Positions 27,825 through 37,665 of a DNA stretch of 64,000 bases are shown piece after piece. The stretch spans positions 2,852,001 through 2,916,000 of the forward strand of contig NZ_CP061941.1 in assembly GCF_014805825.1 (NCBI RefSeq). Direction: 5' to 3'. Source of the DNA: Marinomonas algicola (GTDB taxonomy: Bacteria; Pseudomonadota; Gammaproteobacteria; Pseudomonadales; Marinomonadaceae). The notes under the pieces are model-generated. The model was given only the letters and a program-made list of their open reading frames with translations. It did not search any database and had not been told where the DNA came from. Positions within the stretch are counted from its first letter, which is position 1; every line of letters starts with the position of its first letter. A program made the position numbers and the translations under genes.

Positions 27825-30800
27825 CTAGAATGAATTCAACTTAAAAAGACTGAGCTGAATAAGTACTTCTAAATCTTCTAAGTTTGCCTTATCAAAAAAT
27901 ACCTCTCCATGTCGAGTTTCTCGCATCATAATAACTTCAAAAGATTTGAGCTTTTCTACAACACTTATTGCCCCAACTGTACTCGAGGCACCTCTTAAAG
28001 TATGCAACACAGAACTGACTTTTTCTTTATCACAAACTGAGTTTGCTTCCCTGAGTTGCATTAATAACGCGCTAGCATCGTCTTCAAATGTCATCATTAC
28101 TTTTTTAAACAGCGTCTTATTGCCAGAAAAGCGTTTTAAAATAGCCTGTAATGAATCCGTTTTTATATCGTTTTCCTCTATTTCTTCAATCCTAGCGCCT
28201 TCCACTGGATCCTTTATCTGGGAGTGGGTCCAGAAAAGAATTTTCTCGACAACAAATTGAATTTCGATGGGTTTTCCTAAATGGTCGTTCATACCGGCTT
28301 CTAAACACGCTTTGATATCAAGCGCTGAAACGTTCGCCGTCATGGCGAGTATTGGTAAGTTAGTGAATCGAGCATCGGTACGAATTCGTCTTGTCGCTTC
28401 CAAGCCATCGATATCTGGCATTTGCATGTCCATTAACACGACATCATAAGAGTCACCTGCTTCCATCACTTTCTCAACACCTTCAATCCCACCTTCAGCA
28501 ACCGATACATTCGCGCCTTCCATAATGAGAAGCTCAGTGGCCACTTGTCGGTTTAATGCGTTATCCTCAACCAACAAAATCGTTAACCCTTCCAATTTTG
28601 CTTCGGATGGGGAAGGTTGAATGATTGATTCAGGAGATAAGTTAGTATTGTCCATAACATTGCAAACAATATTTAACACCTGAACGGGCGTTGCTGGCTT
28701 ACTTATAATATCGGAGATGGGTACTGTTTGAACATTTTTCACTTCTGAAAGCGCAACTTGTGAAAACGCTGTGACAAGAATAACTTTTGGCTTTGGCTTA
28801 CCTAAATCCATTTTCCCTAGCACTTCCAACATGTCCATCCCGGACATTGTGGGCATATTCCAATCTAAGAAAATAATGTCGTAATAACGGTCTTTTTGGT
28901 AACAAGTGCGGATAAGATCCAAGCCCTGAATGGCATTTGAAGCCACACTCACATTCCATCCTAGTACCTTGGCGGTATTAGAAAGCACATTACGCGCTAT
29001 TTCACTGTCATCTACAATTAACACGCTCAACGATTGGTGTAATAACGCTTTATGTTGGTCCTCTATTGATCCGGATTCACAGTCAAACTTAATCGTGAAA
29101 CTAAATACGCTCCCCTTTCCAGGTTCACTTTCTACGTGTAATTGGCCACCCATTAGTTCAATAAGCGTTTTACTGATTACTAACCCCAAGCCTGACCCAC
29201 CAAAACGCCTTGCAATAGAAGCTTCTGCTTGGCTAAATCCATTAAAAATCTTATCTATTTGATCGGGGTGTATACCGATTCCGGTATCCGTTACAGAAAA
29301 ATGCAATGTTGTCGTACGATCCGTTCGGCCCAATTCCTCAACTTTCAAAATGATGTGACCCGCTTCAGTAAATTTAAAGGCGTTACTGGTTAAATTTGTC
29401 AGAATTTGTTGGAGACGTAACTGATCACCGATGAGAGTTGATGGCATATCGACAGGTAAATCAAATAAAACCTCAACAGGCTTATCTGATTGATTGCCTG
29501 ATAAAATGGTCGCTAATTCCTGCATAACAGACTCGAGTTCAAATGCATGTACATCGAGCTCCAATTTACCGGCGTCTAATTTTGAATAATCTAATATGTC
29601 GTTCAATAATGATAATAATGACGTCGCGGCCGATGTCGCTTTCACGGCATAATCTAATTGCCTTCGTGTAAGCTCTGTTCTTTGTATTAAATTAAGCATA
29701 CCCAAAACGGCGTTCATAGGGGTTCTAATTTCATGACTCATATTCGCTAAGAAATTAGACTTTTCTTTGCTTGCCTCATCAGATTTTTCTTTGGCGTGGC
29801 GCAACCAAGCCTCAAGCTCAACTTGAGAGGTTATATTACGATTAATCCCCGTTACTTTTTTGGCTACACCATGGCTATCCCGTTCAATGTAAGCACCCGC
29901 TTGAATATGACGAATACGGCCATCAGGTAATATAATCCGGAAAACTGGATCGTATTCACACTCATTATTAACCGCACCAATCAAGCATTGCTCCGTACTA
30001 TCGCGATCTTCAGGGTGTAAGCGTGACGTCCAATGCTCGTATACCAGTTCATCAGGAACATCATGCTTAGCATAACCATAAATGTCATACATTTGGTTAT
30101 TCCATGTAAGCTTATCGGTATCAATTTGCCAGGTCCAAATACCAAGTTCAGCCACTTCAGAAGCCATCAATAAATGGTTACTGGCCGCGGTTAAGTCACT
30201 TGTACGCTCTTCTACCAGATGCTCCAAATTATCGTTTACTTGCAAAATCACCTGCTCATTATGCTTTTGAACAGAAATATCCCGACAAGTAACAGAAGAA
30301 CCAATTACTTTCTTATATTCATTAGTAATAGGAGAAACCGCGATAGACACGTCAACCAAAGAACCGTCTTTTCTTTGCCTTACCGCATCAAAATGAGAAA
30401 TATGCTCACCTTCGGATACTTTTTTGAGGATATCAAGCTCATCTTTTTTGTCGAGTGGCGTCACAATCAGATCAATCAGCTTTTTACCTAGTACTTCGTC
30501 ACGTTTATAACCAAAGAGCTCTTTCGCTCCCTTATTCCAGCTGATTATGGTTCCTTTCAAAGAAACACCAATAATCCCATCTAATGTACTTTCAACAATC
30601 GATGCAAGCTTAGCTTGCTCTTGAATAACCAGTAGCCTATTTTGGCGAGTCTGACTGATCGCACCCACCAAAGAGGCCACTAAAAAAGTAAAAATAATTC
30701 CAAGAAAGACGACCAAATTAGGCGGAGTCAAACGCATTCTGTCAACAAACGCAGGCTTTATAGAATATTCACTTTCCCAAATACGCCCAAAAATTTCGTG

Positions 30801-31649
30801 CTGCTGCTTAACCACCAACACAACCTCTTGCTCTGGATCCTTTATATCACTATCAAAAAAGGTAATGGGTTGTGTTGGATCGGTTACATCTTTTAGAGCA
30901 AATTGTTCAATGTTTTTATTAATTATTTGATCGGCTAATATTTCTTCCATTATCAAAGGGGCATAGCTCCAACCATACCCTCGACTCTTTCTCTCCTCTT
31001 CCGTACTCGGCGTAACACCATTTTCATAGAGAGGCATTAGGATTAAAAAAGATTGTTTTGGATTTCCTGTGGCCTGAACCAACGTAATAGGCCCACTTAG
31101 CTGCGCTTTCCCAGATAATATGGACTTCCAAGCCGCCTCTCTTCGATTCTTTTCAGAAGCGATATCCAAGCCAACCGCACTTAGATTGCGGTCTACTGGC
31201 TCAATATACTTAATCACAAAGCGCTCGCCTTCATTTGGATTAAGCTCTCGAATGGCGAAGTTAGACCATCCATCCTTCTTAGCCTCTTCTACGAAGCTCA
31301 ATTCCTGAGACGGTAAAACACGCTCAATATAGCCAAACCCTCTTGCGCCTGGAAACTCTTTATCCACATCTCTCGTTTCGCTATACAGTTTAAAGCTTTC
31401 TCGAGTTATTGAGTCTTTTCCAAGTACAACTAGGGGGCCTCTTGCCCCGGCAAGTCCATATTGATATAGATTCATACGAGTTAATGCCGTATCAATATGA
31501 AAAGTGGATGCACTCTTAGCGGCATCTAGAATGTACGCTTGATTATTTTTAGAAACATACAAGGCACTTACAACAGTGATGACAAAGCCGACGATCACAC
31601 TGGCAATGGCAAACCTATTTTTCACAATTTCGACAGATTTTCCCTTCAT
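27825..31649 (-). CDS. CHASE-PAS-PAS hybrid histidine kinase with two receivers and HPT
   Basis: The 1274-residue inner-membrane kinase has: TM1 (12-31), a periplasmic CHASE-type ligand-binding domain (about 60-285), TM2 (311-331), PAS1 (345-460), PAS2 with PAC (490-610), HisKA with H639 in NMSHEIRTP, HATPase (about 735-855; DTGIG, GGSGLGL), REC1 (875-998, D929), REC2 (1022-1138, D1074) and a C-terminal HPT domain (about 1165-1260, H1216). All phosphorelay residues are present. CHASE sensors bind small ligands outside the membrane. No cognate output gene adjoins it, so it is an orphan that could feed phosphate to another receiver. Confidence 0.92.
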   Translation of the reverse strand: MKGKSVEIVKNRFAIASVIVGFVITVVSALYVSKNNQAYILDAAKSASTFHIDTALTRMNLYQYGLAGARGPLVVLGKDSITRESFKLYSETRDVDKEFPGARGFGYIERVLPSQELSFVEEAKKDGWSNFAIRELNPNEGERFVIKYIEPVDRNLSAVGLDIASEKNRREAAWKSILSGKAQLSGPITLVQATGNPKQSFLILMPLYENGVTPSTEEERKSRGYGWSYAPLIMEEILADQIINKNIEQFALKDVTDPTQPITFFDSDIKDPEQEVVLVVKQQHEIFGRIWESEYSIKPAFVDRMRLTPPNLVVFLGIIFTFLVASLVGAISQTRQNRLLVIQEQAKLASIVESTLDGIIGVSLKGTIISWNKGAKELFGYKRDEVLGKKLIDLIVTPLDKKDELDILKKVSEGEHISHFDAVRQRKDGSLVDVSIAVSPITNEYKKVIGSSVTCRDISVQKHNEQVILQVNDNLEHLVEERTSDLTAASNHLLMASEVAELGIWTWQIDTDKLTWNNQMYDIYGYAKHDVPDELVYEHWTSRLHPEDRDSTEQCLIGAVNNECEYDPVFRIILPDGRIRHIQAGAYIERDSHGVAKKVTGINRNITSQVELEAWLRHAKEKSDEASKEKSNFLANMSHEIRTPMNAVLGMLNLIQRTELTRRQLDYAVKATSAATSLLSLLNDILDYSKLDAGKLELDVHAFELESVMQELATILSGNQSDKPVEVLFDLPVDMPSTLIGDQLRLQQILTNLTSNAFKFTEAGHIILKVEELGRTDRTTTLHFSVTDTGIGIHPDQIDKIFNGFSQAEASIARRFGGSGLGLVISKTLIELMGGQLHVESEPGKGSVFSFTIKFDCESGSIEDQHKALLHQSLSVLIVDDSEIARNVLSNTAKVLGWNVSVASNAIQGLDLIRTCYQKDRYYDIIFLDWNMPTMSGMDMLEVLGKMDLGKPKPKVILVTAFSQVALSEVKNVQTVPISDIISKPATPVQVLNIVCNVMDNTNLSPESIIQPSPSEAKLEGLTILLVEDNALNRQVATELLIMEGANVSVAEGGIEGVEKVMEAGDSYDVVLMDMQMPDIDGLEATRRIRTDARFTNLPILAMTANVSALDIKACLEAGMNDHLGKPIEIQFVVEKILFWTHSQIKDPVEGARIEEIEENDIKTDSLQAILKRFSGNKTLFKKVMMTFEDDASALLMQLREANSVCDKEKVSSVLHTLRGASSTVGAISVVEKLKSFEVIMMRETRHGEVFFDKANLEDLEVLIQLSLFKLNSF

Positions 31650-31825
31650 ATCATGACCTTATGTTTCTAATACGGTTACCAAAATACATGCATTAACAAA
31701 GATGCAAAGCAATGCATAGATCTTCCCACAGACTTTATCATAGTCTATTTTTTTTCAACTGATTAGCCTATTTGCGCTTTCTTACATGACCTCGCGTTAT
31801 AACCGTCCCCTAATTGAAGAATAAT

Positions 31826-32410
31826 CTATGGATAATGAATAATATTATGAAAAACCGTTACATCCAAAGACCGATTTCTGTATCCGTGAGGCTTATCGGC
31901 TAGAAACCTCATTACTTGTCCTTGAGACAATACCGTCCAATAGCCATCAATAAAAATCTCCATCTCCCCATAAATGACCGTTACCAATTCAATAACGCCT
32001 TTATCATGAGGATCTGACAGACTCACAAAGCCAGGTTGCAAAATCAGTTCAAATAATTCGAAACCTAATGCCTTATCGTAGGGCGATAACGTCTTCACTG
32101 ATAAGTCTTCATTTGATAACTCGTGTTGAATATTGGACGATTTATTCAAAGCATCATTATTCAGTAACGGATGCCCAAAAGGCGTATTAACAGGTGCTAG
32201 AAAATGACTTAATGAAACATGAAATCCGGTGGCAATTTTCCAGAGAGTGGCTACCGTCGGGCTGGACTCGCCTCTCTCAATTTGACCTAACATGGCTTTA
32301 CTCACGCCTGTTTCACTTGACGCCTTATCAAGACTCCATTTTCTTAAAGTTCGTTCTTCTTTTAGTTTAGAAGACAAATATTGGTTTATTGATGTCACGA
32401 GCATCCTCAA
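31826..32410 (-). CDS. XRE-family regulator with C-terminal cupin domain
   Basis: The 194-residue protein has a helix-turn-helix (about 20-75; ETGVSKAMLGQIERGESSP, typical XRE) and a small cupin domain (about 110-190). This two-part build (PuuR/SutR-like) usually makes repressors that sense a small metabolite. It is divergent from benE, and a long inverted repeat lies in the shared 125-bp gap, so it most likely controls benE and itself. An alternative start is the Met at residue 3. Confidence 0.88.
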   Translation of the reverse strand: MRMLVTSINQYLSSKLKEERTLRKWSLDKASSETGVSKAMLGQIERGESSPTVATLWKIATGFHVSLSHFLAPVNTPFGHPLLNNDALNKSSNIQHELSNEDLSVKTLSPYDKALGFELFELILQPGFVSLSDPHDKGVIELVTVIYGEMEIFIDGYWTVLSQGQVMRFLADKPHGYRNRSLDVTVFHNIIHYP

Positions 32411-32443
32411 AAAACGGTCATTTAGTTTATTTATACAAAATAC

Positions 32444-32498
32444 TTGTGCGCTATAACGTACGAGTGTTAATCTTCATCTCGACCGTTATAGCGCACAA
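32444..32498. promoter_or_regulatory. Probable operator: 15-bp perfect inverted repeat between the XRE-cupin and benE genes
   Basis: TTGTGCGCTATAACG (32444-32458) and its exact complement (32484-32498) are 40 bp apart centre to centre, near four helical turns. Within each arm CGCTATAACG is itself one base from a perfect palindrome. Two dimers of the XRE-cupin protein could bind and loop or cooperate. A related site GTGCGCTGTAA occurs at 33799-33809, upstream of the TAXI gene. Confidence 0.62.
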
Positions 32499-32535
32499 CC
32501 TTAATAACTTCTAGCCATTATTTATGTAGAATAAA

Positions 32536-33705
32536 ATGAAAACCATGTACTTACCAAAAATATCGCATATTACCTCTGGCTTTGTGGCCGTCCTAGTAGG
32601 CTACACAAGTTCCGTTGCTATTATTTTCCAGGCCGCCCTTGCCTCTGGTGCAAGCAGTGACCAAATCAGCTCATGGTTATGGGCACTAGGGATTGGAATG
32701 GGCGTGACTAGCTTTGGGTTATCCCTCTATTACAAAACGCCAATACTTACCGCATGGTCGACACCTGGGGCGGCACTGCTTGCTACAGGCTTATCAGGTA
32801 CTAGCCTAGAAGAAGCCATTGGTTTATTTATTGTGTGTTCAATATTAATTACCTTTTGCGGACTAACGGGTATTTTTGAAAAAATCATGTCTTATGTTCC
32901 CAGTACGTTGGCTTCAGCCATGCTAGCGGGTGTGCTCTTTCCTTTTGCATTAAATGGTTTTGGGGCTTTAAGCACTCACCCTTTACTCGTTGGCTCTATG
33001 GTGGTTGTATTCTTTATTTTAAAAAAAGTATTACCCAACTATGCGGTTCCTTTTGTGCTTATTATTGGTATAGCTATCGCCTCCCTTCAGAGTTTAATTG
33101 CTTATGAAGACGTCTCCCTGCTCATTTCAACACCTATATGGATTACGCCTTCTTTTTCTTTAGGAAGTATTTTAGGTATTGGACTTCCATTGTTTATCGT
33201 GACAATGGCTTCTCAGAATGTGCCAGGGCTGGCCGTATTAAGGTCCCATGACTATCAGGTTTCGGCCTCTCCGTTAATCAGTTGTACTGGAATCGCAGGC
33301 ATAGTGTTGGCCCCATTTGGAGGGTTTGCTTTCAACTTAGCGGCTATTACCGCGGCTATTTGTATGGGAGAAGACGCCGATAAAAACAAGGCAAGTCGCT
33401 ATTTCGCTTCGATGTGGGCGGGTGGGTTTTACATTTTAATGGGGCTATTTAGTACAACTGTTGTGGCGTTATTTTCAGCCTTCCCGCAGGCACTTGTATT
33501 AGCCATCGCGGCACTTGCATTACTCGGCACTATTGGTAATAGCCTGCATCAGGCCTTAAATCAACCATCAGAGAGGGATTCCGCCCTACTAACCTTTTTA
33601 ATTACCGCTTCTGGCATGTCAATGTTCGGTATTGGTAGCGCGTTTTGGGGATTGATCATTGGTCTGTGTGTTTATCATTTTAATTTAGTTAAATCGAGAG
33701 TTTAG
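32536..33705 (+). CDS. benE: BenE-family benzoate/proton symporter-like transporter
   Basis: The 389-residue integral membrane protein has eleven to twelve helices and BenE landmarks: an early GYTSSVAIIFQAALASGAS, TAWSTPGAALLA, and FGGFAFNLAAITAAICMGEDA. BenE proteins import benzoate or related aromatic acids. No benzoate-degradation genes are nearby, and many XRE-linked BenE paralogues have other unknown substrates, so the substrate is open. It is controlled, I infer, by the divergent XRE-cupin gene. Confidence 0.85.
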   Translation: MKTMYLPKISHITSGFVAVLVGYTSSVAIIFQAALASGASSDQISSWLWALGIGMGVTSFGLSLYYKTPILTAWSTPGAALLATGLSGTSLEEAIGLFIVCSILITFCGLTGIFEKIMSYVPSTLASAMLAGVLFPFALNGFGALSTHPLLVGSMVVVFFILKKVLPNYAVPFVLIIGIAIASLQSLIAYEDVSLLISTPIWITPSFSLGSILGIGLPLFIVTMASQNVPGLAVLRSHDYQVSASPLISCTGIAGIVLAPFGGFAFNLAAITAAICMGEDADKNKASRYFASMWAGGFYILMGLFSTTVVALFSAFPQALVLAIAALALLGTIGNSLHQALNQPSERDSALLTFLITASGMSMFGIGSAFWGLIIGLCVYHFNLVKSRV

Positions 33706-33858
33706 CCTATAGATACATGTCAACCTATGATGAAATAATTAGGGCTAGAGCTGTTTAAATGCCTAGTTCTGTTCTAATATGATTATTCGCGCCTTTTAGT
33801 GCGCTGTAAATTCCAATAAAACATAAGAAGACACACTGAAGTGAATTAGGAGAGTTAA

Positions 33859-34872
33859 ATGAGTCGTTTTAAGAAAGTATTTAAAGCCGCCACAATCGGT
33901 GCGGCTTTATTTGTCGGATTAAATACAGCTTCTCATGCTGTTGATTTAAAGTTCTTTACTATTGGAACAGGTGGTACGGCTTATACATACTATCCTGTTG
34001 GTGGTGTCATCGCTAACGCCATTTCAAATCCACCTGGTTCACGCCCTTGTGCCGAAGGCGGCAGTTGTGGTGTAGAAGGCTTAATTGCCTCAGCGGTTTC
34101 TTCTCGCGGTTCTGTTGATAACGTAAATGCGGTTCTATCTGGTTTACGTGATTCCGGTTTTGCACAATCCGATGTCGCTTACTGGGCGTACACTGGCACC
34201 GGAACAATGGAAGGTAAAAAACCGGCTAAAGACTTGCGTACCATCGCCGCGTTATTTGAGGAACATATTCATTTAGTGTCTTTAGCGAGCAGTGGAATTA
34301 ACTCTGTTGCTGATTTAAAAGGAAAGCGTGTTTCTTTAGATGAACCAGGTTCCGGTACTTATGTTGATGCTAAACTTATCCTGGATGCGAACGGCCTATC
34401 TACATCTGACGTCACAGTAGAAGCGCTAAAAGGTAATGCCGCATCAGAAGCCTTACGTAACGGCAAAATTGATGCCTTCTTTACTGTAGCAGGCTACCCA
34501 ACAGGCAGTATTGTTGAATTGGCCTCAGCGGAAGAAATTAAACTGGTTCCAATTGATGGTGCTGCAGCCAAAGCATTAACTGACAAATACGGTTTCTTCG
34601 CTCAAAGCAACATCCCAGACGGCGCTTACGAAGGTGTTAGCTCAACGGCGACCGTTGCTGTTGGCGCTCAATGGTACACTAGTGCTAAGCAAGATGAAGA
34701 GCTAATTTATAATATTACCAAAGCACTATGGAATGAAAAGTCTCGTACTTTGCTAGACGTTGGCCATTCTAAAGGTAAGAGTATTACTCTTGAATCGGCT
34801 TTGAGCGGTGTTGGCGTTCCTTTACACCCTGGTGCAGAACGTTTCTACAAAGAAGCCGGCATCATAAAATAG
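33859..34872 (+). CDS. TAXI-type TRAP transporter solute-binding protein
   Basis: The 337-residue precursor has a signal peptide (1-27), then the TAXI-family start FFTIGTGGTAYTYYPVGG and the later VSLDEPGSGTYVDAKLIL. TAXI receptors often bind glutamate, glutamine or other carboxylates. RBS AGGAG is well placed. A terminator-like hairpin separates it from the permease gene, which should keep the receptor in excess. Confidence 0.9.
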   Translation: MSRFKKVFKAATIGAALFVGLNTASHAVDLKFFTIGTGGTAYTYYPVGGVIANAISNPPGSRPCAEGGSCGVEGLIASAVSSRGSVDNVNAVLSGLRDSGFAQSDVAYWAYTGTGTMEGKKPAKDLRTIAALFEEHIHLVSLASSGINSVADLKGKRVSLDEPGSGTYVDAKLILDANGLSTSDVTVEALKGNAASEALRNGKIDAFFTVAGYPTGSIVELASAEEIKLVPIDGAAAKALTDKYGFFAQSNIPDGAYEGVSSTATVAVGAQWYTSAKQDEELIYNITKALWNEKSRTLLDVGHSKGKSITLESALSGVGVPLHPGAERFYKEAGIIK

Positions 34873-34896
34873 TTTTAAGTTTTTGAACTGACAATG

Positions 34897-34931
34897 ACAC
34901 GGGTGCTTTAGCTAAGCACCCGTGTTTTTTT
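34897..34931 (+). terminator. Intra-operon terminator/attenuator between TAXI receptor and permease
   Basis: ACACGGGTGCT pairs with AGCACCCGTGT around TTAGCTA, followed by seven T. This canonical stem-loop lies between two genes that must work together, so partial read-through is expected. Confidence 0.85.
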
Positions 34932-34953
34932 ATATGATCTTACTGGAGCTATC

Positions 34954-36981
34954 ATGTCATCCGATCTCAAAAAAGAACTTACCCCAGAAGAATTAGCCGC
35001 TATAGAACGGAAATACGACCCAGAACTTGCTTTTAGACCTACTGGTAAAATGATGGCGGCGATCATAGCAACGATTCTAGTGGCCATGTCAGCTTATCAT
35101 TTCTACGCTTCAGGTTTTGGTTTGGTTCGAGAAGTACTGCATAGAGGCATACACATTTCGTTTGTTCTTGGATTGGTTTTTTTACTTTTCTCTTATAAAA
35201 AAGCCACTTCATTGGACCTACCAAAGGCTACCTGGTATCGCATCAGTGGCGTATCTATTCTTGACGTTGTATTCAGTATTTCGTCTGTTGCGGCCGCTCT
35301 GTATTTACCCCTGCTACCGCCTGAAATATTAGCGGACAGAGTGGGTAATCCTTCTGAAATTGATATTTTAATGGGCACCATTCTACTGGTTCTTACGCTT
35401 GAAGCCACACGCCGCTCCGTAGGGCCGACCCTTCCTATCATCGGCTTAATATTCATCGCTTTTGCTTTATTTGGTCCTTATGCTCCTGGGGCATTAAAGC
35501 ACGGTGGTACAAGCTGGTTAGGACTAATCAATCACCTCTATTTAACCAATCAGGGGATTTATGGTGTGGCCATTGGAGTAATGGCTCAATATGTGTTCCT
35601 GTTTATCCTTTTCGGCGTGTTAGCCACGCGCATTGGGCTAGGTCAATTATTTATCGATCTCGCTATGGTCATTGCGGGTAGGTACTCAGGCGGCCCTGCA
35701 AAAGTGGCCATCTTCTCTTCCGCTTTTATGGGAACCATATCAGGCTCATCCATTGCGAATACCGTTACTACGGGCGCACTAACCATCCCCGCCATGAAAA
35801 AAGTAGGCTACCCACCTCACTTTGCTGGTGCCGTTGAAGCGACGTCTTCTACGGGTGGTCAAATTACACCGCCCATTTTAGGTGCGGCGGCATTTATAAT
35901 GGTTGAATACCTAGAAATTCCATTAAAAGACGTGTTAACAGCGGCCTTATTTCCAGCTCTCTTACATTATTTTGGTATTTTCATCATGGTTCACCTTGAG
36001 GCTAAAAAATTAGGCTTAAGAGGACTTCGTGCAGAAGAATTACCAAAAGCGGCCTTGGTGATAAAGCAACACTGGCTATCTATTATTCCTTTGGTCATCT
36101 TGGTGTATTTCATTTTAGATGGGAGAACACCCGATTTTGCCGCTGTATATGGAATTATAGCGTGCGTTGTCGTTGGCTTTCTAAACCCTGTAAACCGGCT
36201 ATCAATAAAAGATTTGTGGGACTCACTGGCCGTTGGTGCTAAAAATACGCTGGCCGTTGGTGCCGCCGCGGCAACGGTAGGTATTGTTGTGGGTGTTGTA
36301 ACACTGACGGGCGTTGGCTTTAGGTTAGGCTATGTTGTAGTCCAAACAGCAACGGATATGGGGGCGGTCATTGGTGATATTTGGCCATTAAACTACTTCT
36401 CTGTTGAGCAATGGGCGCTTTTTGTCTCATTAATTCTGATTGCATTAGCCTGTATTATTATGGGTGCCGGTATCCCTACTACCGCGACCTACATTATTTT
36501 AGTGGCCGTTGCCGCACCGGCTTTAGCGCAACTTAATGTGCAACCTTTGGTATCCCATTTCTTCGTATTCTATTACGGTGTACTTGCTGACATAACGCCA
36601 CCTGTAGCGTTAGCTGCCTACGCCGCCGCCGGTATTGCCGGAGCGAATCCATTTAAAACGGGTAATACGGCTTTTCGATTAGGCATTGCAAAAGCACTTG
36701 TGCCTTTTGTTTTTGTTTATTCCCCAGCATTACTCATCGTTGTTGATGGTTTCACCTGGTCTTCCTTCTTCGTTACCCTTATTGGCGCAATGCTGGGTAT
36801 TGCGACACTAGGTACGGCATTTGCTGGATACCTATTTACCCACATGAGTATGGCTCAACGCTGGTGGTTTGCCCTTGTGTCTTTCCTATTTATTGCACCG
36901 GGATTAGTAACAATGGCCATTGGTCTTGTTCTGCTTGCCCCCATGATATTCTTGCAATTACGTCAAAGAAAATTAACCTAG
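34954..36981 (+). CDS. TRAP transporter fused permease (DctQM)
   Basis: The 675-residue protein fuses the small (about residues 35-180) and large (about 180-650) membrane subunits, the usual form for TAXI systems. The large part carries FMGTISGSSIANTVTTG, GGQITPPILGAAAF and ITPPVALAAYAAA. It works with the upstream receptor as a sodium-coupled importer. The start codon follows ACTGGAGC. A strong hairpin ends the unit. Confidence 0.92.
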   Translation: MSSDLKKELTPEELAAIERKYDPELAFRPTGKMMAAIIATILVAMSAYHFYASGFGLVREVLHRGIHISFVLGLVFLLFSYKKATSLDLPKATWYRISGVSILDVVFSISSVAAALYLPLLPPEILADRVGNPSEIDILMGTILLVLTLEATRRSVGPTLPIIGLIFIAFALFGPYAPGALKHGGTSWLGLINHLYLTNQGIYGVAIGVMAQYVFLFILFGVLATRIGLGQLFIDLAMVIAGRYSGGPAKVAIFSSAFMGTISGSSIANTVTTGALTIPAMKKVGYPPHFAGAVEATSSTGGQITPPILGAAAFIMVEYLEIPLKDVLTAALFPALLHYFGIFIMVHLEAKKLGLRGLRAEELPKAALVIKQHWLSIIPLVILVYFILDGRTPDFAAVYGIIACVVVGFLNPVNRLSIKDLWDSLAVGAKNTLAVGAAAATVGIVVGVVTLTGVGFRLGYVVVQTATDMGAVIGDIWPLNYFSVEQWALFVSLILIALACIIMGAGIPTTATYIILVAVAAPALAQLNVQPLVSHFFVFYYGVLADITPPVALAAYAAAGIAGANPFKTGNTAFRLGIAKALVPFVFVYSPALLIVVDGFTWSSFFVTLIGAMLGIATLGTAFAGYLFTHMSMAQRWWFALVSFLFIAPGLVTMAIGLVLLAPMIFLQLRQRKLT

Positions 36982-37000
36982 TCCATTTTCTATACCCATT

Positions 37001-37037
37001 AAAAAGGGTGTTTCTAGCCAGAGAAACACCCTTTTTT
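37001..37037. terminator. Strong bidirectional terminator between the TRAP permease and msrB
   Basis: AAAAAGGGTGTTTCT and AGAAACACCCTTTTTT form a perfect stem with a 6-nt loop; A and T runs on either side serve both convergent genes. Confidence 0.9.
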
Positions 37038-37072
37038 CGTTACTATACCTGTCTAAACAGGACAGTACTGAA

Positions 37073-37444
37073 TTACTTTTCGTTGGCCACAAACGTCATG
37101 GAAATTGAGTTAACACAGTGACGAATATTTTTTTCAGTCAAATATTCACCTTCAAATACATGACCAAGGTGTCCATCACAATTCGAACAAACTATCTCAA
37201 TGCGACGGCCATCGGCATCAGGCACACGCTTTACTGAGCCTTCAATTTCATCATCAAAGCTTGGCCAGCCGCAATGCGAAGGAAACTTATGCTCGGAACG
37301 ATACAAAGGCGTTTCACACTGTTTACAAACATAATACCCGCCGTCAAAGAGGTCTGTATATTCTCCGGTAAACGGGTGCTCTGTCCCTTTATGCAAAATA
37401 ACACGTTGCTCTTCTAAAGTAAGAGGATTGAATTTTTCTTTCAT
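37073..37444 (-). CDS. msrB: Peptide methionine sulfoxide reductase B
   Basis: The 123-residue enzyme has the zinc pairs CKQC and CSNC, the substrate segment HCGWPSFDD, and the active-site RHCVNSISM with the catalytic Cys. It reduces R-methionine sulfoxide. I use the Met at 37444 (AGGAAG upstream) rather than an extension to 37486, which lacks an RBS. It is a single-gene unit, convergent with the TRAP permease. Confidence 0.93.
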   Translation of the reverse strand: MKEKFNPLTLEEQRVILHKGTEHPFTGEYTDLFDGGYYVCKQCETPLYRSEHKFPSHCGWPSFDDEIEGSVKRVPDADGRRIEIVCSNCDGHLGHVFEGEYLTEKNIRHCVNSISMTFVANEK

Positions 37445-37573
37445 AGTCAGATTGCTTCCTAAGAATATAAAAGAGCATTGTCGCATTGATTGGTATTTTT
37501 AGAAACTTAGGTTGAAATGAGTTTCTTAGGTTTTCCACATTTCAGAACGAGATATTTACACAAAACAAATTCA

Positions 37574-37600
37574 CAAGAAGGCCATAAATAGACCTTCTTG
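37574..37600 (-). terminator. Hairpin downstream of the thiolase gene
   Basis: CAAGAAGG/CCTTCTTG, 8 bp with an 11-nt loop, on the minus strand 66 bp past the thiolase stop; the following minus-strand sequence is T-rich. Confidence 0.5.
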
Positions 37601-37650
37601 AACTCAATGCACTCCCTGAACTCAAATGCACTCCCTGAACTCGAATACAC
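37600..37650. repeat. Short tandem repeat GAACTCAATGCACTCCCT, about 2.7 copies
   Basis: Units at 37600-37617 and 37618-37636 differ by one inserted A; a partial third follows. They lie directly between the hairpin and the 3' end of the thiolase gene. Confidence 0.75.
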
Positions 37651-37665
37651 AAAATACCCTTCTCT

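Noticed and set aside
28930..29262. 110-codon plus-strand ORF inside the hybrid kinase gene
   Set aside because: Shadow frame of the kinase HATPase/REC region with no independent support.
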